Shown: positions 20,780 through 32,260 of the stretch, piece after piece
Layout of the letters: each line of letters begins with the position of its first letter
Position numbering within the stretch: position 1 is the first letter of the stretch
From: Diphasiastrum complanatum
Taxonomy: Eukaryota; Streptophyta; Lycopodiopsida; Lycopodiales; Lycopodiaceae
NCBI GenBank assembly: GCA_029204225.1
Contig: CM055098.1
Span: 16,322,859 to 16,386,858 of the forward strand
DNA: 64,000 bases
Direction: 5' to 3'
Program-made: the position numbers and the translations under genes
The notes under the pieces: generated by a model
The model's database searches: none
What the model was told of the DNA's origin: nothing
Seen by the model: the letters and a program-made list of their open reading frames with translations, nothing else

Positions 20780-23150
20780 TGAGGGAGCCCCACTGGTCGG
20801 TGTAAACAACCTATCGAAAAATGTGTCAGGAGATGTGTCAGAAAATGTGTCAAAGAACGTGTTAGAGAATTTGTTAAATCTTGTCCGTAGTGAGACATTT
20901 GGGTCGTTTGGTTCTGACAATCATTGTGCCAATGTTGACACTCCATTTGTGAGCATGGAAGTTGACATGCTCACTGAGTCAAGCAACAATAAGTCAGATA
21001 GTGAGACTGTTGGCTTAACTAATGAGAAAAATGCTTACCAAGAATGTTCGCCAATTGTATTTCGTCGCATAAGGCGTTCCTTTGGTAAGGATAAAGAAGA
21101 TTTTTTGATAGCTGATCAACAAGTTCAGGAGGCATTGCATTCATTTTGTTGTAATGAAAATTGTTTAATAAAGTTAGAAAAACAAAAGATAAAAAGATGA
21201 AGAACATTTTATTTAGGTCTGAGTCCTAGTGAGCAAGACGTGTTTCTATCCTCACAATTGATACCTTGTATAAAAAAAACGTTTGACTATAGTCTGGGGA
21301 ATGACCTCGTTTGTAGAGGGGCATTTAAAATTGTGTTGAGAGCCTCGACAACTCTTGACTAGAGAGGATAAAGTACAGAGTTAATAAGTTCGGTCATATC
21401 CAACCATCTCTGAAGGTTGTGGGTGATGTTGCACAACACACATTGTTATGGATGGAAAAATATTTTCGTCTTCATTGCGAGGTAATGCCAACGACTGGTA
21501 AATTCCATCTCGTTGATAACTTTATTCGAATGGAAATTTTTTCTAATTATACAAAGAGCATATGATTCAAAACAGCGACAGGTATATATATCTTACTCAT
21601 ATTTCACAAAACTTTGAAAAAGAGATTTCAATAATGTCTCTATTCCACGAAAAGTGCGAATGGGAGTATGCAGTACGTGTGTAGAATTGAAAAGTAAAAG
21701 AAAAGCCTTAAGGGATCTAACGAAGGTTGTGGCTGTGAAGTTAGTTTTGAATGATCATAGAGAGGAACAAGTAGCAGAAAGTCAAAAAATAATGCATCAT
21801 CGTAAAAAATGCTTTGGGTTTTCATAGAAGTATTTTGACATTGTCATTGATGGAATGGATAAAAAAAAGACACAGTTGCCTCACTTCGCACGGCTATCAA
21901 AGGATGTTCATGAAGAAATGATGATTCAAACACATTTGGTCGGTTGCTTGATATACAATGAGATTGTTCATCCCCGAGTATTTTTCACATATCCTAACGT
22001 GCATAATGATCCCAACTTAACCGTGACTATTATTCATCATGTTTTATCTTCATGGCGAGGATTGCTTCCGACTATTTTATATGTTCAGTTCGACAACATA
22101 GCAAGAGAGAATAAGAATCAAATGGTCTTCGGTTATTTGAATATGCTTGTGGAGAAGGGCATTCTCAGAAAAGTAAAGGTTAATTTTCTATTGGTTGGAC
22201 ACACACATGATCATATAGATCAAATGTTCCGCACTTTCTCTAAAAATTTATCGTGGTGAGATGCATTTACACTTCCTATAATGATATACATCATAGAGGA
22301 AGCCTACACTCCTAAGCCAGGCATATTTCATCTCAAGGAGACCATTGACTTTCAAGGAGTTTCTGAAGTCTTCAAGAGAACTATGTTTGGAAAAGTTAAA
22401 TGACATTAGCTACTAGCACTGCTTTCTTACTTAAAAAAATATGGAGAATGAGGTTTTGTTAATGTATGAGAAACAATTGTCGACATCTAAACAATGGCTT
22501 CCAATAGATGGTTTGAAATTCTTGATACATGTACCAGTTGCTCAGATGAAGTCCGCAAAGCAGATGCCTATGTTACTAGCCAAAGAAATTAAAGATGCTG
22601 AAAAACAGACAAGACCTATTGATTATCGAAAGTGCATAGAGGAAAGCATAAACTTATAATCGAGAAAGCAAAGAATATGTGGGAGAACAGGATACTTGAA
22701 ATGGTGGGATACATTTTATGAGGACCAAATGGTGATATTAAGTAATATTGAGGAGACAAATGGGAACTCCCATTTGACTTTTTGTGGCATGTCCATCAAA
22801 GTAATACCGAAGTAGAGCAGGTACAGATAACAAATGAATGTGTTAGCGACACCAGAGAGATGTATCTTGGAGCAAGGCAGTCAACAAGTAGGAGGGATAG
22901 ACTAGCCCAAATGTGGAAGGGTGACCTGCAAGATATCCAAGAGGGTACTTTGGTAGCTACACTGGCAACAAATGATGATCTCGGTCACCACTTTTGGATT
23001 GGAAAAGTACTCCTACTTCATCGAGACGATATCACATCTAAGATTAAAGACATAACTGTGCATTGGTTTAAAACAGCTGACATTGATCCATTCAAAAAGA
23101 GATACAACCTTGAGTTGGTCCGCACAATGCATGGTAAAGGGAAGAAGTGA
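20780..23150 (+). pseudogene. DUF7869-type transposase pseudogene
   Basis: Reads in pieces from about 20780 to a TGA at 23148. N-terminal segment with CCNENCLIKL (20694-21200), then VFLSSQLIPCIKKTFDYS and NDLVCRGAFKIVL. The core (21855-22256) has DGMDKKKTQLPHFARL, HLVGCLIYNE, then QFDNIARENKNQMVFGYL and FLLVGHTHDHIDQMF. The C-terminus (22782-23150) has HFWIGKVLLLH, then IDPFKKRYNLELV. This is the arrangement of the widespread DUF7869 proteins, whose D...D...GHTH..ID pattern suggests an RNase H-fold DDE/DDD nuclease of DNA-transposon origin. Several frameshifts and stops (near 21200, 21360, 21825, 22257) inactivate it. It is divergent from the ParB-like gene, with palindrome cluster II between them. 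Confidence 0.75.
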
Positions 23151-23156
23151 AAAACT

Positions 23157-24130
23157 TCCATTCACTATGGAATCTAAGGGGATTCCATCAAGTGTTTTAA
23201 GGCATGCATAATTGGACAAAATGATCTGGCCAATCAAATATTGCCCTTGCCCTGTGAATTTCAACTTCCTCTTATGTGCCTTAGCTTGGTACAAGAGGAC
23301 CTTATCCCCCTCTTTAAACTCCTTGGGCTTAATTAGACGATCATGCCAATCTTTTTGTCTACATTTGTAAACATGTTGTGCATGGACACTAATGATACGG
23401 GTTTCAAGAGGCTTTTCAAGATGAAACAGGCGATTGGCTAAGATTTGTTTAGAATCCAATTGCATATCATAGGCCAGGCGTAAGGATGGGAAATAAAATT
23501 CAACTGGCATAGCTGCTTCCTGGCCATAAGTCAACTGAACAGAGGTAGATCCAGTAGATTTCTTAGGGGTTGTGCGATAAGCCCAAAGTGCGACATGTAA
23601 TTTCAATTCCCAATCAGATCTACTGGCCTCCATGGTCTTAGTACGGATTTCGCATAAGATTTTATTCGTTGACTCAGCTTGGCCATTACAACACGGGTAA
23701 TAAGGAGCACTTTTCCTATGGACCACTACGAAGTTGGATAGTAAGTGTTCGATCACAACATTTAAGAAATGCGTTTCCCTATCGCTAACGATCTCTAATG
23801 GGCACCCAAAACGTACTATAACCTGCTCAGCAAGGAATTTAGCAGTGGATTTTGCATCTGCAAATTTAACAGCATGAGTTTCGTCCCATTTGGTGCAATA
23901 GTCGGTGGCTACTATAATGTATCGAGATTGTGTGAATCTAGCAGTCGGGCTAATTGGTCCCACATAGTTAATTCCCCATTTAAAAAATGCTTGGTCAGAC
24001 AGTATGGGATCTAATGGCATGAAATCCTTGAATTGAGATCATTTTGAGCGTTGACATAAATCGCATGCCATTACAAATTGATGTGTATCCATAAATAAGG
24101 TTGGCCACCAGAATCCGGCCAACAATATTT
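23157..24130 (-). pseudogene. gypsy B integrase, almost full length
   Basis: Zinc-binding end WWPTLFMDTHQFVMACDLCQR at 24060-24125, a TGA, then a long open frame from 24020. It contains the core VATDYCTKWDE, FGCPLEIVSD, then SAPYYPCCNGQAESTNKIL with the third acidic catalytic residue (E of QAEST). The C-terminal GPY/F-like region (EGDKVLLYQAKAHKRKLKF, GQYLIGQII, LDSIVNGS) follows. About 290 codons stay open, the best-preserved integrase in the window. The frame is lost beyond NGS, where element B ends. Confidence 0.85.
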
Positions 24131-25015
24131 TTCGCGATGTTGTGTCTGATGAAAATCATCCTCCGGCACTTCCTTCGTGGCTGAGGGAAATGATGGGGGT
24201 CGTTTCTCCCTCAATGAGACATCTACGAATAATTCCATCCGTCCCTTTTTTATACAATTGTCCAACAATGAGGGTGTATTTGAAACAAGATAGCATCAAG
24301 AAGGTCATCATTAACACCTTTTGTTGGTTTGTCCGTGCTAGGGATTTGTGAAAGATGATCAGCTAAAAAATGTTGCGAACCCCTTCTAACAACAACTCGA
24401 AATTCAAGTTTCCAAAGTAACAACAACCAGCACGCTATCTGTCCAGTAGTGGTGCACGTCTTACTCAAAAGATATAATAATGTCTGATGACTAGTGTAAA
24501 ACACAAAGGATTTGCCTAAAAGATAATGGCAAAACTTTTGAACCGCATACACCATTGCAAGTGCTTCCCTCTCAGTAATGGTATAATTTCTCTTGGCTGG
24601 GATTAGTTGTCTACTCAGGAATCAGATAGGATAATCCTTGGAATCCTCACCTGGTTGCGTCAAGTAGTGTCAATGACATACTGAGAAGCATCCGTGTGCA
24701 CGTGGAATTCCTTGGAATAATCTGGTGCTCGCAAAATAGGAGCACTTGCTAGAGCAGTTTTGAGATCTTGAAATGCATGGCCATGCTCTTCTACCCATTT
24801 AGGATCTATGGTCAATCGATACATCTAGCGTGCATTCCCTACAAAGTCACATACGTGACAATGATAATAGTTTGCATGGCCCATAAAGATCAGGACCTCA
24901 CAGACAGTTCTAGGGATGGGCATCTCTATAATGACTTTTAATTTTTCAAGATCAGTAGCGATTTCATTCCGGGATATGATGTGTCCTAGCTCATGAATTT
25001 CTTTTGAACACATCC
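23157..25015 (-). mobile_element. Ty3/gypsy element B: RT end, RNase H, integrase
   Basis: Minus-strand fragment without LTRs. RT C-terminus at 24825-25013 (ELGHIISRNEIATDLEKLK). RNase H around 24250-24720 (TEREALAMVYAVQKFCHYLLGK). Integrase at 23157-24130. It begins within seven bases of the DUF7869 stop codon and ends against a CACTA fragment at about 25020, so both borders are truncations or recombination points. It is closely related to element A and to the fragment at 31050-31640. Confidence 0.85.
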
Positions 25016-25029
25016 ATCTGCAATATATT

Positions 25030-25600
25030 CAATTCATTTTATGTCGATTTGAATTTCTAGTCAATAAATATTAAATAAAAAATACACAAAGTAAATGTAA
25101 ATACCTGACAATAATTGGTAGTTTGTATATGGTCTCACAAATATCTTTTGGCAAGCACTCATGAATTGACAATGGATAGATGAATTGAATCATCTTTAGT
25201 CAATCATGAAACTTGAGGCTTGCAACTTTCCATCCACTATGAATGATGCCCTTTTAGAATGGGCAAAACCAGTTGGTGTTCTAATGTCATGAATAATGGA
25301 GGACACATGGTGAAGCTCCTTCTTAGTGACTGTCTAAGGAGCATGATCTTTACCATCCTTTATCCAATATTCTCTTTTGGTGTTTGAGTCTTTTAGATCG
25401 TGCCTTGCAGCAATGGTTATCTTTTTCACCAATCAAGTGTTTCCATATAGATTCACCTGCATTTTTAAATATGTGCATGGGATCAAGTAGGTGATTAATC
25501 AAAAGAGTTTTCCAATATTTTAGAGATAAAAACCACCAATTCTATCTCATTGCATTCTTGTTGAATGTTAATTGACTCTCACTCTTCTTCCACAAGTATC
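25030..25600 (-). pseudogene. CACTA-type transposase fragment 2
   Basis: Minus-strand reading: WKTLLINHLLDPMHIFKNAGESIWKHL, then DIRTPTGFAHSKR, then a TGA inside the segment matching KSHDxH (SLKFHD), then IYPLSIHECLPKDICETIYKL and a GT donor. This is the LDVMHIEKN to DUF4218 stretch of plant CACTA transposases. It corresponds to the 13070-13630 segment of the plus-strand relic but is clearly a different lineage. No other part of a CACTA element is seen nearby. Confidence 0.6.
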
Positions 25601-26329
25601 ATGAACGAAAAAATGTATGGCTGTCTTTGACACCTAATCGTTTAGCATTTTTTTATATTAGAATATCAGTACCAAAGAATTGCATGGCTGTCTCAGACAC
25701 CTAATCATTTTTTAAATCTCTCTCTATGGTTGTCTAGGACACCTACACTGATACTCATTCTCAACACATATCAAAACTACACTATTACTTCGGTCTCTAA
25801 GTAATCCAAAATTCATTATCATGTTTCACCATGATTTTCCTTCTGTTGGTGATGGGACAACGACCTTCATTTTTCCTATGGCCTGTTCATTCATTCTAAA
25901 TCAACACCAACAAAACATTCACCTGAGCCAGAAACCCTAAAAGTAGTACTGGCAAGTTAGGCATGTCAGATCAAAAATTGGCCAGATCTAGTCAAAAGCC
26001 CCCATAACTTCAAATAGAAGGTGGCTACAAAAACTGGACCAGTTGCAGTTCGATTCGGATGTCGTTAGCCTAAAAGCGCCCTTCGTGTATGAAGGAATGG
26101 GCACAATGAATTGACTACATTTTTACATTCCTAAAAAGTGGTCCAGTATCGCCGAACAGAGTTCATTTTTCTCGTCGTCTATTCCATATGGTACTGCACG
26201 TCAAGACAATCATGCAGCACCAAACCAGGCTTCAAACAGTTCAGTACTCACAAAGAAATGTGTGTATTTGGTTGAACTATATCGGTCAATAAGCATGTTC
26301 CAAACTTGCATGTTATGTATTAAATTCTA
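25601..26329. other. Intergenic, nothing recognised
   Basis: A/T-rich sequence with no sustained reading frame and no repeat that I can define beyond the thrice-used word TGGCTGTC..GACACCTA (25620-25750). Confidence 0.4.
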
Positions 26330-27290
26330 GCTAGCTTGAGTTATAAAAATGAGAGGTGATGTATCTACCATCCTAAACTCAAGATTCTTCCATTTGATCA
26401 CTCTCAACTAATAAGGGCCATACTTGAGCCATCTCAATTAAGATACATCAAATTTAAGCTATCTTGTTTGATAAGGGTTGGTTCCATCAATAAGGGATGA
26501 AAATCAAGTTATTAAAACGCACTAAACTCAATAATGGTTTGATTTTGATTACTTGATTAGGACAATCTCAACTAGTAAGGGCCATACTTGAGCCATCTCA
26601 ATTAACAAACATCAAATTTAAGCTATCTTGTTTGATAAGGGTTAATTCCATCAATAACGGATGAAAATCAAGTAAGCTGAATGCACTAACCTCAATAATG
26701 TATTGATTTTGATCACTCAATTAGCCATGTTGAGTGATGAAGACCAAACATTGAGCTTTCTCATGCGTAGGAATCAAATTCAAGTGACCTCAAGTAAAGG
26801 AAATGCCATCTCGAGTGTAGGGGCAAATCCATTAATAAGGCCAAACCAAACTCAAGTGATCTGAGTGTGGTAATCTTAATATTGATCAAGTTTGAACACT
26901 CAATGAACTATGTCGAGTGATTAGGACCAAAATCACATGTTAGGCATCAAGTTAGAGCTAGCTTGAGTGATAAGCATCAAATTTGAGATACCAAAAAATC
27001 TTAAGCTTGAGATTCCATGAATTCGATCACTTTAGGGGAAACTTCTAATGATGAGGGCCAAATTTGAGTTATCTTGATTGATACACATCAAATTTGAACT
27101 ATCTCTAGTGACAGGGTCTGATTCCATCCACAAGGAAGCAAACTCAAGCAATCTTAGAATTGTCCTAAACTTAAAATTAATCGAGTTTAATTTCTTCATG
27201 AATTAAGTCACAAAAACTAAACTAGATAGTTAGAAATCAAATTTAAATTATTCCTAGCGATAGGCATCAAATTTGAGCTACGTGATTTTT
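26330..27290. repeat. Degenerate tandem repeat, period about 164 bp
   Basis: The two best copies start at 26403 and 26567 (CTCAACTARTAAGGGCCATA), 164 bp apart, and share long stretches such as CATCAAATTTAAGCTATC. Further, increasingly diverged copies continue to about 27290 with recurring words (GAGTGATAAGCATCAAATT, TTGAGCTA). There is no coding potential. The array abuts the truncated 3' side of gypsy C. Confidence 0.7.
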
Positions 27291-28735
27291 GTGGTGTTGC
27301 TACATACTGATATTTGGGTCGCGGCTTCTGCGACTGAGGGCAGTCAGGATACTTGTGACCAGGTTCTCTTCAATTTGAGCATAATGGTACATAACCAATT
27401 GGCTTCCGTGGTTGTGGACAGTCAGGAAAAAAATGTCTCAGCTCTCCACAGTTGTAGCAGTTGTCCAAAACTGGCTTATTCGAGGTTTGAGACTTCGATG
27501 GTCCAACAAATTCAGGAGGATTATGTCTTCTTGGTGCAAATTTGGGTCTGTCCTGCTGGGCTGATGCTGCAGTACCCTGTACATAGTTAGTAGTCGCATC
27601 ATTCTGAAAAATAAAAAGTACCTCCTAGGCAGGATCTTCAATGTATTTGACATTAACAGTGGTGCAATCTTCCTTGGTGTGTCCAGATGTTCCACATTTT
27701 GTACATCACATTCTTGAGTTAGAAGAAGACGCCTTTGGTCTTGTATCTGCAACTTTTGAGATCTGCACTTTCAAGTCATTAAATTTTTTATTAAGGTCAG
27801 CCATATTACTTTTCCAAAGCTTTTCCACTTTGGAAGTTGACGACTTATCCTCGACAACTTTCGTGTCGTCCTTTCGTTTAGTTCGTCGTTTATTCTTTTT
27901 CTCTCCTTTGTCAACATCTGATTTCGATGAATCGCTACTTTCAGATTCCGTGTTTGAAGAACTACTATTGAAATCAAAATCTGAATCGGCATCACTGTCA
28001 CTGAAATCAGTTTTAGACTTTCGAGATTTCTTTGTTGATCGCCGCTTTCGTGCTAATTTCAAAGTCTCAAAATTTTCTGCACTAGCTATAACAGCTGCTA
28101 AGGAGTTCATGTCCCCTTGTCTGCAGTATCGATCAATCTTTGGTGGTAGACCAGCCAAAACCCATTCGATTTGCATATCCACGGGATATACACCGGTTAG
28201 TTTTCCTATGAGGTTTTTAACCTTATGTGTATATTTGCAAAGAGATTCTTTACTCTTCTGAACATTGTTTAGTCGTCCAAGAATTCTAGATTTGTAACCT
28301 ATCTCTCTGAACTGGTTCAGAAATGCATCTTTCAACAGGTACCAGGTTCCTACACGGTCTGGTTCTACCTGACTATACTAGATACGCGCCTGTTTTCTTA
28401 GCAGACCAGAGAAAATTCGTAGTTTGTCTATGTTAGTTCCCTCGTTATTTGCATTGGCTATTGACTCAAATTGTGAGACATAGCTATCTACATCATCAGA
28501 GCTGGTCCAAAATAATCATATTTAGTTTTAGAGATAGAAGTGAAGCGTGTAGCATGACCCTCCATACCGAAGCTAATTAGGAGTTCAAGTAGCTGAGCAA
28601 TGATTTTGTCTAGATTTCTATGACTAGTACTTTCACTCTATCTTTGTAAAAACTCCTCTCTAAGCTTTCGGTATCTTTCTAATCTCGATTCTCTATTTGA
28701 CATACATTAGAGATGGAAATGGATCTTCAAATTTC
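27291..28735 (-). pseudogene. gypsy C gag with zinc knuckles
   Basis: Minus-strand gag, near-identical to element A in the capsid part. The long open part 27706-28335 runs from DAFLNQFREIGY to a basic/serine-acidic linker (RKRRSTKKSRKSK, then a Ser/Asp-rich tract). It is followed in a shifted frame by a zinc knuckle CTKCGTSGHTKEDC (about 27665-27710). Two more knuckle-like motifs come next, CYNCGELRHFFPDC (about 27420-27465) and one where a TGA replaces the second Cys. N-terminal gag (28378-28735) contains the TAG shared with element A. Sequence is lost at about 27290, so no pol remains. Confidence 0.8.
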
Positions 28736-28754
28736 TTATAACTTTCCTAAACTA

Positions 28755-28772
28755 TCCCCGGCAATGGTGCCA
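28755..28772 (-). other. gypsy C primer-binding site (tRNA-Asp)
   Basis: On the minus strand TGGCACCATTGCCGGGGA, two substitutions from the perfect complement of the plant tRNA-Asp 3' end. This PBS is typical of the Athila/Tat side of plant gypsy elements. It lies six bases inside the LTR end. Confidence 0.85.
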
Positions 28773-28777
28773 AAAAT

Positions 28778-30047
28778 TGGTATATGTCGTGCTATACCAA
28801 CAGGTTTAATATAGATTTTGTAGTGAAAAGTATCGTTCCCACAGAGGATAGCATTAGAAAGTTATGTTTTTGGTGTAATTATGGCAGGTGGTTTCGAATG
28901 TTGTTCTGGTTGTCGACAAACATTAAAAAGTAACCAGTATTACTTATATTTGGAATGGGTAATGTTAATAAATTCAGAACAACAATATGGCCTCTATCGA
29001 ATTGAAGGAAGCGCGTTCTACAAATGAAATGTTATCAGAGTAGTATAGCAGACTACACTCTGGCTGACTAAGGTGTCAACAGAGAATCAGAAAGTATTCG
29101 ATGTATTCGCGACTGCGCAGACAATTAATTAATCGAGTTCGCGAACTATTCGTTCCTAGACAATAGTCCCCAACAACTAAAGCCCAACTTAATGCTTAAA
29201 GAGCACGAATGGTTTTAGAGCACGTTAGAAACTTATGTCAATGCCAATCAGAAAAACAGATCAGAGACTTAATTCTTCAGACAAGGACTGTCATCTCATT
29301 TGCATACATACAACTTAATTCAATGATCGTGCTAGACTGCACAAAGATAGTCATTATTCGAGTGTTGAAAAGAAAGTATTCGCGACAGACGAATAAGATG
29401 ATTTTAAGATAGTTCTTTAGAGCATGCTTTACGGAAAAACAACAAATGACTGTAATGCACTAGAGCGTCTGTCTGATCAGAGAGTAATTCATGAAATGCG
29501 TTAGAGATTGTTAGCAGACTCAAGATCACTCACACTCAACAGTGTGGAGAACAGAGATAAGGGAGAATAACTCACAGAACTCTATTCACTTCTTCAATCT
29601 CTTACATAAGCATAAACTCTTCTCTCTCGATGATCGAGACTGAAGTGTGAGATCAATATATGTTCTACGGGGCAAACAAACACACCTCTTAAACAATAGG
29701 TGCGTCGCTCTTGCGAAAGGGTCTAGTTAAGAATTAAACTGAAAATATGTTCAACTATACCATAAGAGGTATACTTAACTATGAGTTAAAGTTACTCTAG
29801 TTTAACATGTCTTTTCATAACTAGTCATTTCGTATGGATGACCTAGTTAAGGGTTATCCAAGGCAATGTCTTTTCCTATTAAAGGTCTAGCCCTTAATTT
29901 ATAAGACAAGTACCTAGGAGATATATTCTCAAAAAATGACTTAGGCCTCTTCATGATTTATACTTAACCAGCTCATATCTTCATTTTCGAGTATATTATG
30001 CCATATTTATGTTGATATTCAATTTTTGACATTTGCATGGCATCACA
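28778..30047 (-). repeat. gypsy C 5' LTR
   Basis: About 1270 bp. On the minus strand it starts TGTGATGCCATGC (30047) and ends ATATACCA (28778), next to the PBS. It aligns along its length with the element D LTR at 49934-51191 (shared: ATGAAGATATGAGCTGGTTA and AGGCCTAAGTCATTTTTTG). Small ORFs inside it are not conserved and are not genes. Confidence 0.85.
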
Positions 30048-31040
30048 TCCTTGTCAAGAACAAAAAAAGAGACATGCCACCAACAGTCTTTTTAGAGGGT
30101 CTCGGTATCCTCGTGCTATAAACAAGGCAAAAATGAGATGAAGAAACCTCGATTACCAAGGTAATTATCAAAAATCTCGTTTCGAGGCTTAATTCATGTG
30201 TATACCAAGGTTTATGATGTTTTTTCAAAAAAAAAATCTTTATAAAAGCCTCGATAATAGGGTTAGAATTCTCCAGAATGTTGTAGTGAACTACCAACAC
30301 TAAGTGAGAGAAATGTCACATCATCAATCCCCTTGAGAGTCACTACTAGTAGCTTTCAAATCTACCATCATGAGTTTGCCGCCCATATTTCTCGATTGTT
30401 GGACTCTGATTTTCATATTTTTTATTGGGACGTTGTATTTCAACATGTCGGATTGTGACGGATTATGAAATTTTCGAACAAATGCCCATGTCGGAATCTG
30501 CGCGATATGTTATTGTGATTCTTCCACACAATGATGAGTTGTTAAATATTGCATGGCTACCTACTAATGAATTAGAAGATTTTTTTGTAGATGACGATAA
30601 TGTCTTACGAGATTCAGATATTTTTTATATTCAAATCCTCAACTATATGGAGGCCCTTCCACTTAAGGCCTTTTCGTAGCAATTATCTAAAGTGAAACCA
30701 GTTGTCCAAGTTATGATAAAAAACCATGATACCAAGCTATATCGGGTCAAATGACCAAACTATCCTTGGGACTTCTGTGAGGAGAAAACATTTTTTCAAA
30801 TCGACAACAAAATCCTCCATGATGTGCCACCACTTTCTCATCCGCATACCTCACGAGCTCCGAAGCCACAACCACGTGGCCATACCATGAAGAAAACGAT
30901 GATGAAACCTCTTCAAATTCAACCGCTTGGCAACTTTACCACTATCAGGAAAGTTCCTAAGATTTTTTTTGTTCTTACACATCCAATGTCAATGATTTGA
31001 AATCTCCCAAAACCCTGAAAAATGTCAAATTTGGGTAAAA
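30048..31040 (+). other. Unassigned, one 84-codon ORF
   Basis: The ORF 30425-30679 (acidic: NELEDFFVDDDNVLRDSD) is not recognised. After it the plus strand reads on with stops into a basic proline-rich stretch (30840-30920) just before gypsy RT sequence at 31050. It could be the gag end of that gypsy fragment. Confidence 0.25.
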
Positions 31041-31049
31041 CATGGTATT

Positions 31050-31640
31050 GTGTTAGGACATATCATTTCAAAAAATGACATCGCAACTGACCTAGACAAG
31101 ATCTTGATCATTCAAAATCTACCCGAACCTCGTACTGTCCGCGAAGTGTATTCTTTCTTTGGCCACACCAACTACTATCAGTGCTTTATTCTAGACTTCG
31201 GTAATAAAACACGATTAATCTATAAAGTTGTTGTTGTCCCCAAATGGACTGATGAACAACGCATTGCATTCAATCAACTAAAAGAAGCCCTTACCAATGC
31301 ACCTATCCTCTGGGCTCCTGATTATTCCAAATAATTCCATGTGCATATCGATACATCCAAGTATGCCATTGGAGCAGTGCTCACCCAACCGGGAGAATTA
31401 AAAAAAGATTATCCAATCTGATTTCTCAGTAGACAATTGATACCTACTGAAATCAATTATACCACTACCAAGCGTAAAGCTTTGGCAATGGTATATGCAG
31501 TTCAGAAGTTTCGCCATTATCTTCTGGGAAAAGTTTTTGCCTTCTTCACTGATCATCAAGCACTCCTATATCTCATCAACAAAACTTGCAGGACTGGTCA
31601 TATCACTCGATGGATCCTATTACTGTGAGAATTTGAGTTA
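31050..31640 (+). pseudogene. gypsy RT end and RNase H fragment
   Basis: GHIISKNDIATDLDKI, then EPRTVREVYSFFGHTNYY (RT thumb/connection), then TNAPILWAPDYSK, HIDTSKYAIGAVLTQPGE (first RNase H Asp) and RKALAMVYAVQKFRHYLLGK (the RNase H Glu of the usual REALA is replaced by Lys) with TDHQAL. Same family as element B. The frame is broken at 31332 and 31419. It stops abruptly at about 31640, where copia RT begins. Confidence 0.8.
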
Positions 31641-31659
31641 GGATCGTGGTTCAAAAGGG

Positions 31660-32260
31660 ACTTCAACACAGATGGATGTGAAATCTGCTTTTCTAAATGG
31701 TGAGTTAGAAAGAGAGGTGTTTATGGATCAACCTGAAGGATTTATAATGAAAGGATAGGAGAATAAAGTATGTCGCTTGAAGAAAGCACTTTATGGTCTC
31801 AAGCAGGCACCACGTGCGTGTGGTACAACATGATTGATGCCTACTTTTGTTCTAAGGGGATGTTGAGAACACATTCTGATCCAAACCTTTATGTCTTATG
31901 CTTTGATGGGATGATTGCTTTGGTTGCTCGTTATGTTGATGACTTGATTACTACGAGAAATAATCAAGAGATGATAGATATGATCTAGTAGGATCCCATG
32001 GAACAATTCGAGATGACAGATCTCAACCTAATGCATTATTGCCTTGGAGTGGAAGTGTGGCAAAAAGGAATGATGTGGGACTAACACAGGTGAAGTATGT
32101 CACAGAGTTGCTACACAGGTCCAGGCTACAAGATTGCAAGCCAGTGAATACTCCTATTGAGCCAAGTAAAAAAGCTTTCATAGCTCCACAAATCATAGCC
32201 ATTTGATGCTGCACTATATAGGCAGTTAGTAGGGAGCTTGATTTACCTTACCATGTTCAC
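31660..32260 (+). pseudogene. copia RT fragment (copia 1 family)
   Basis: QMDVKSAFLNGELEREVFMDQPEGF, KKALYGLKQAP, then IDAYFCSKGMLRTHSDPNLYVLCF, YVDDLI (RT active site) and MEQFEMTDLNLMHYCLGVEVW. The end is YRQLVGSLIYLTM near 32225-32255. Nearly the same protein as copia 1 at 3034-3900 but in the opposite orientation. Stops at 31987 and frameshifts near 32070. The upstream RT finger domain is missing at the junction with the gypsy fragment. Confidence 0.85.

Noticed and set aside
26330-27290. CRISPR-like array
   Set aside because: The repeats are long, diverged tandem units without unique spacers, in a plant nuclear context.
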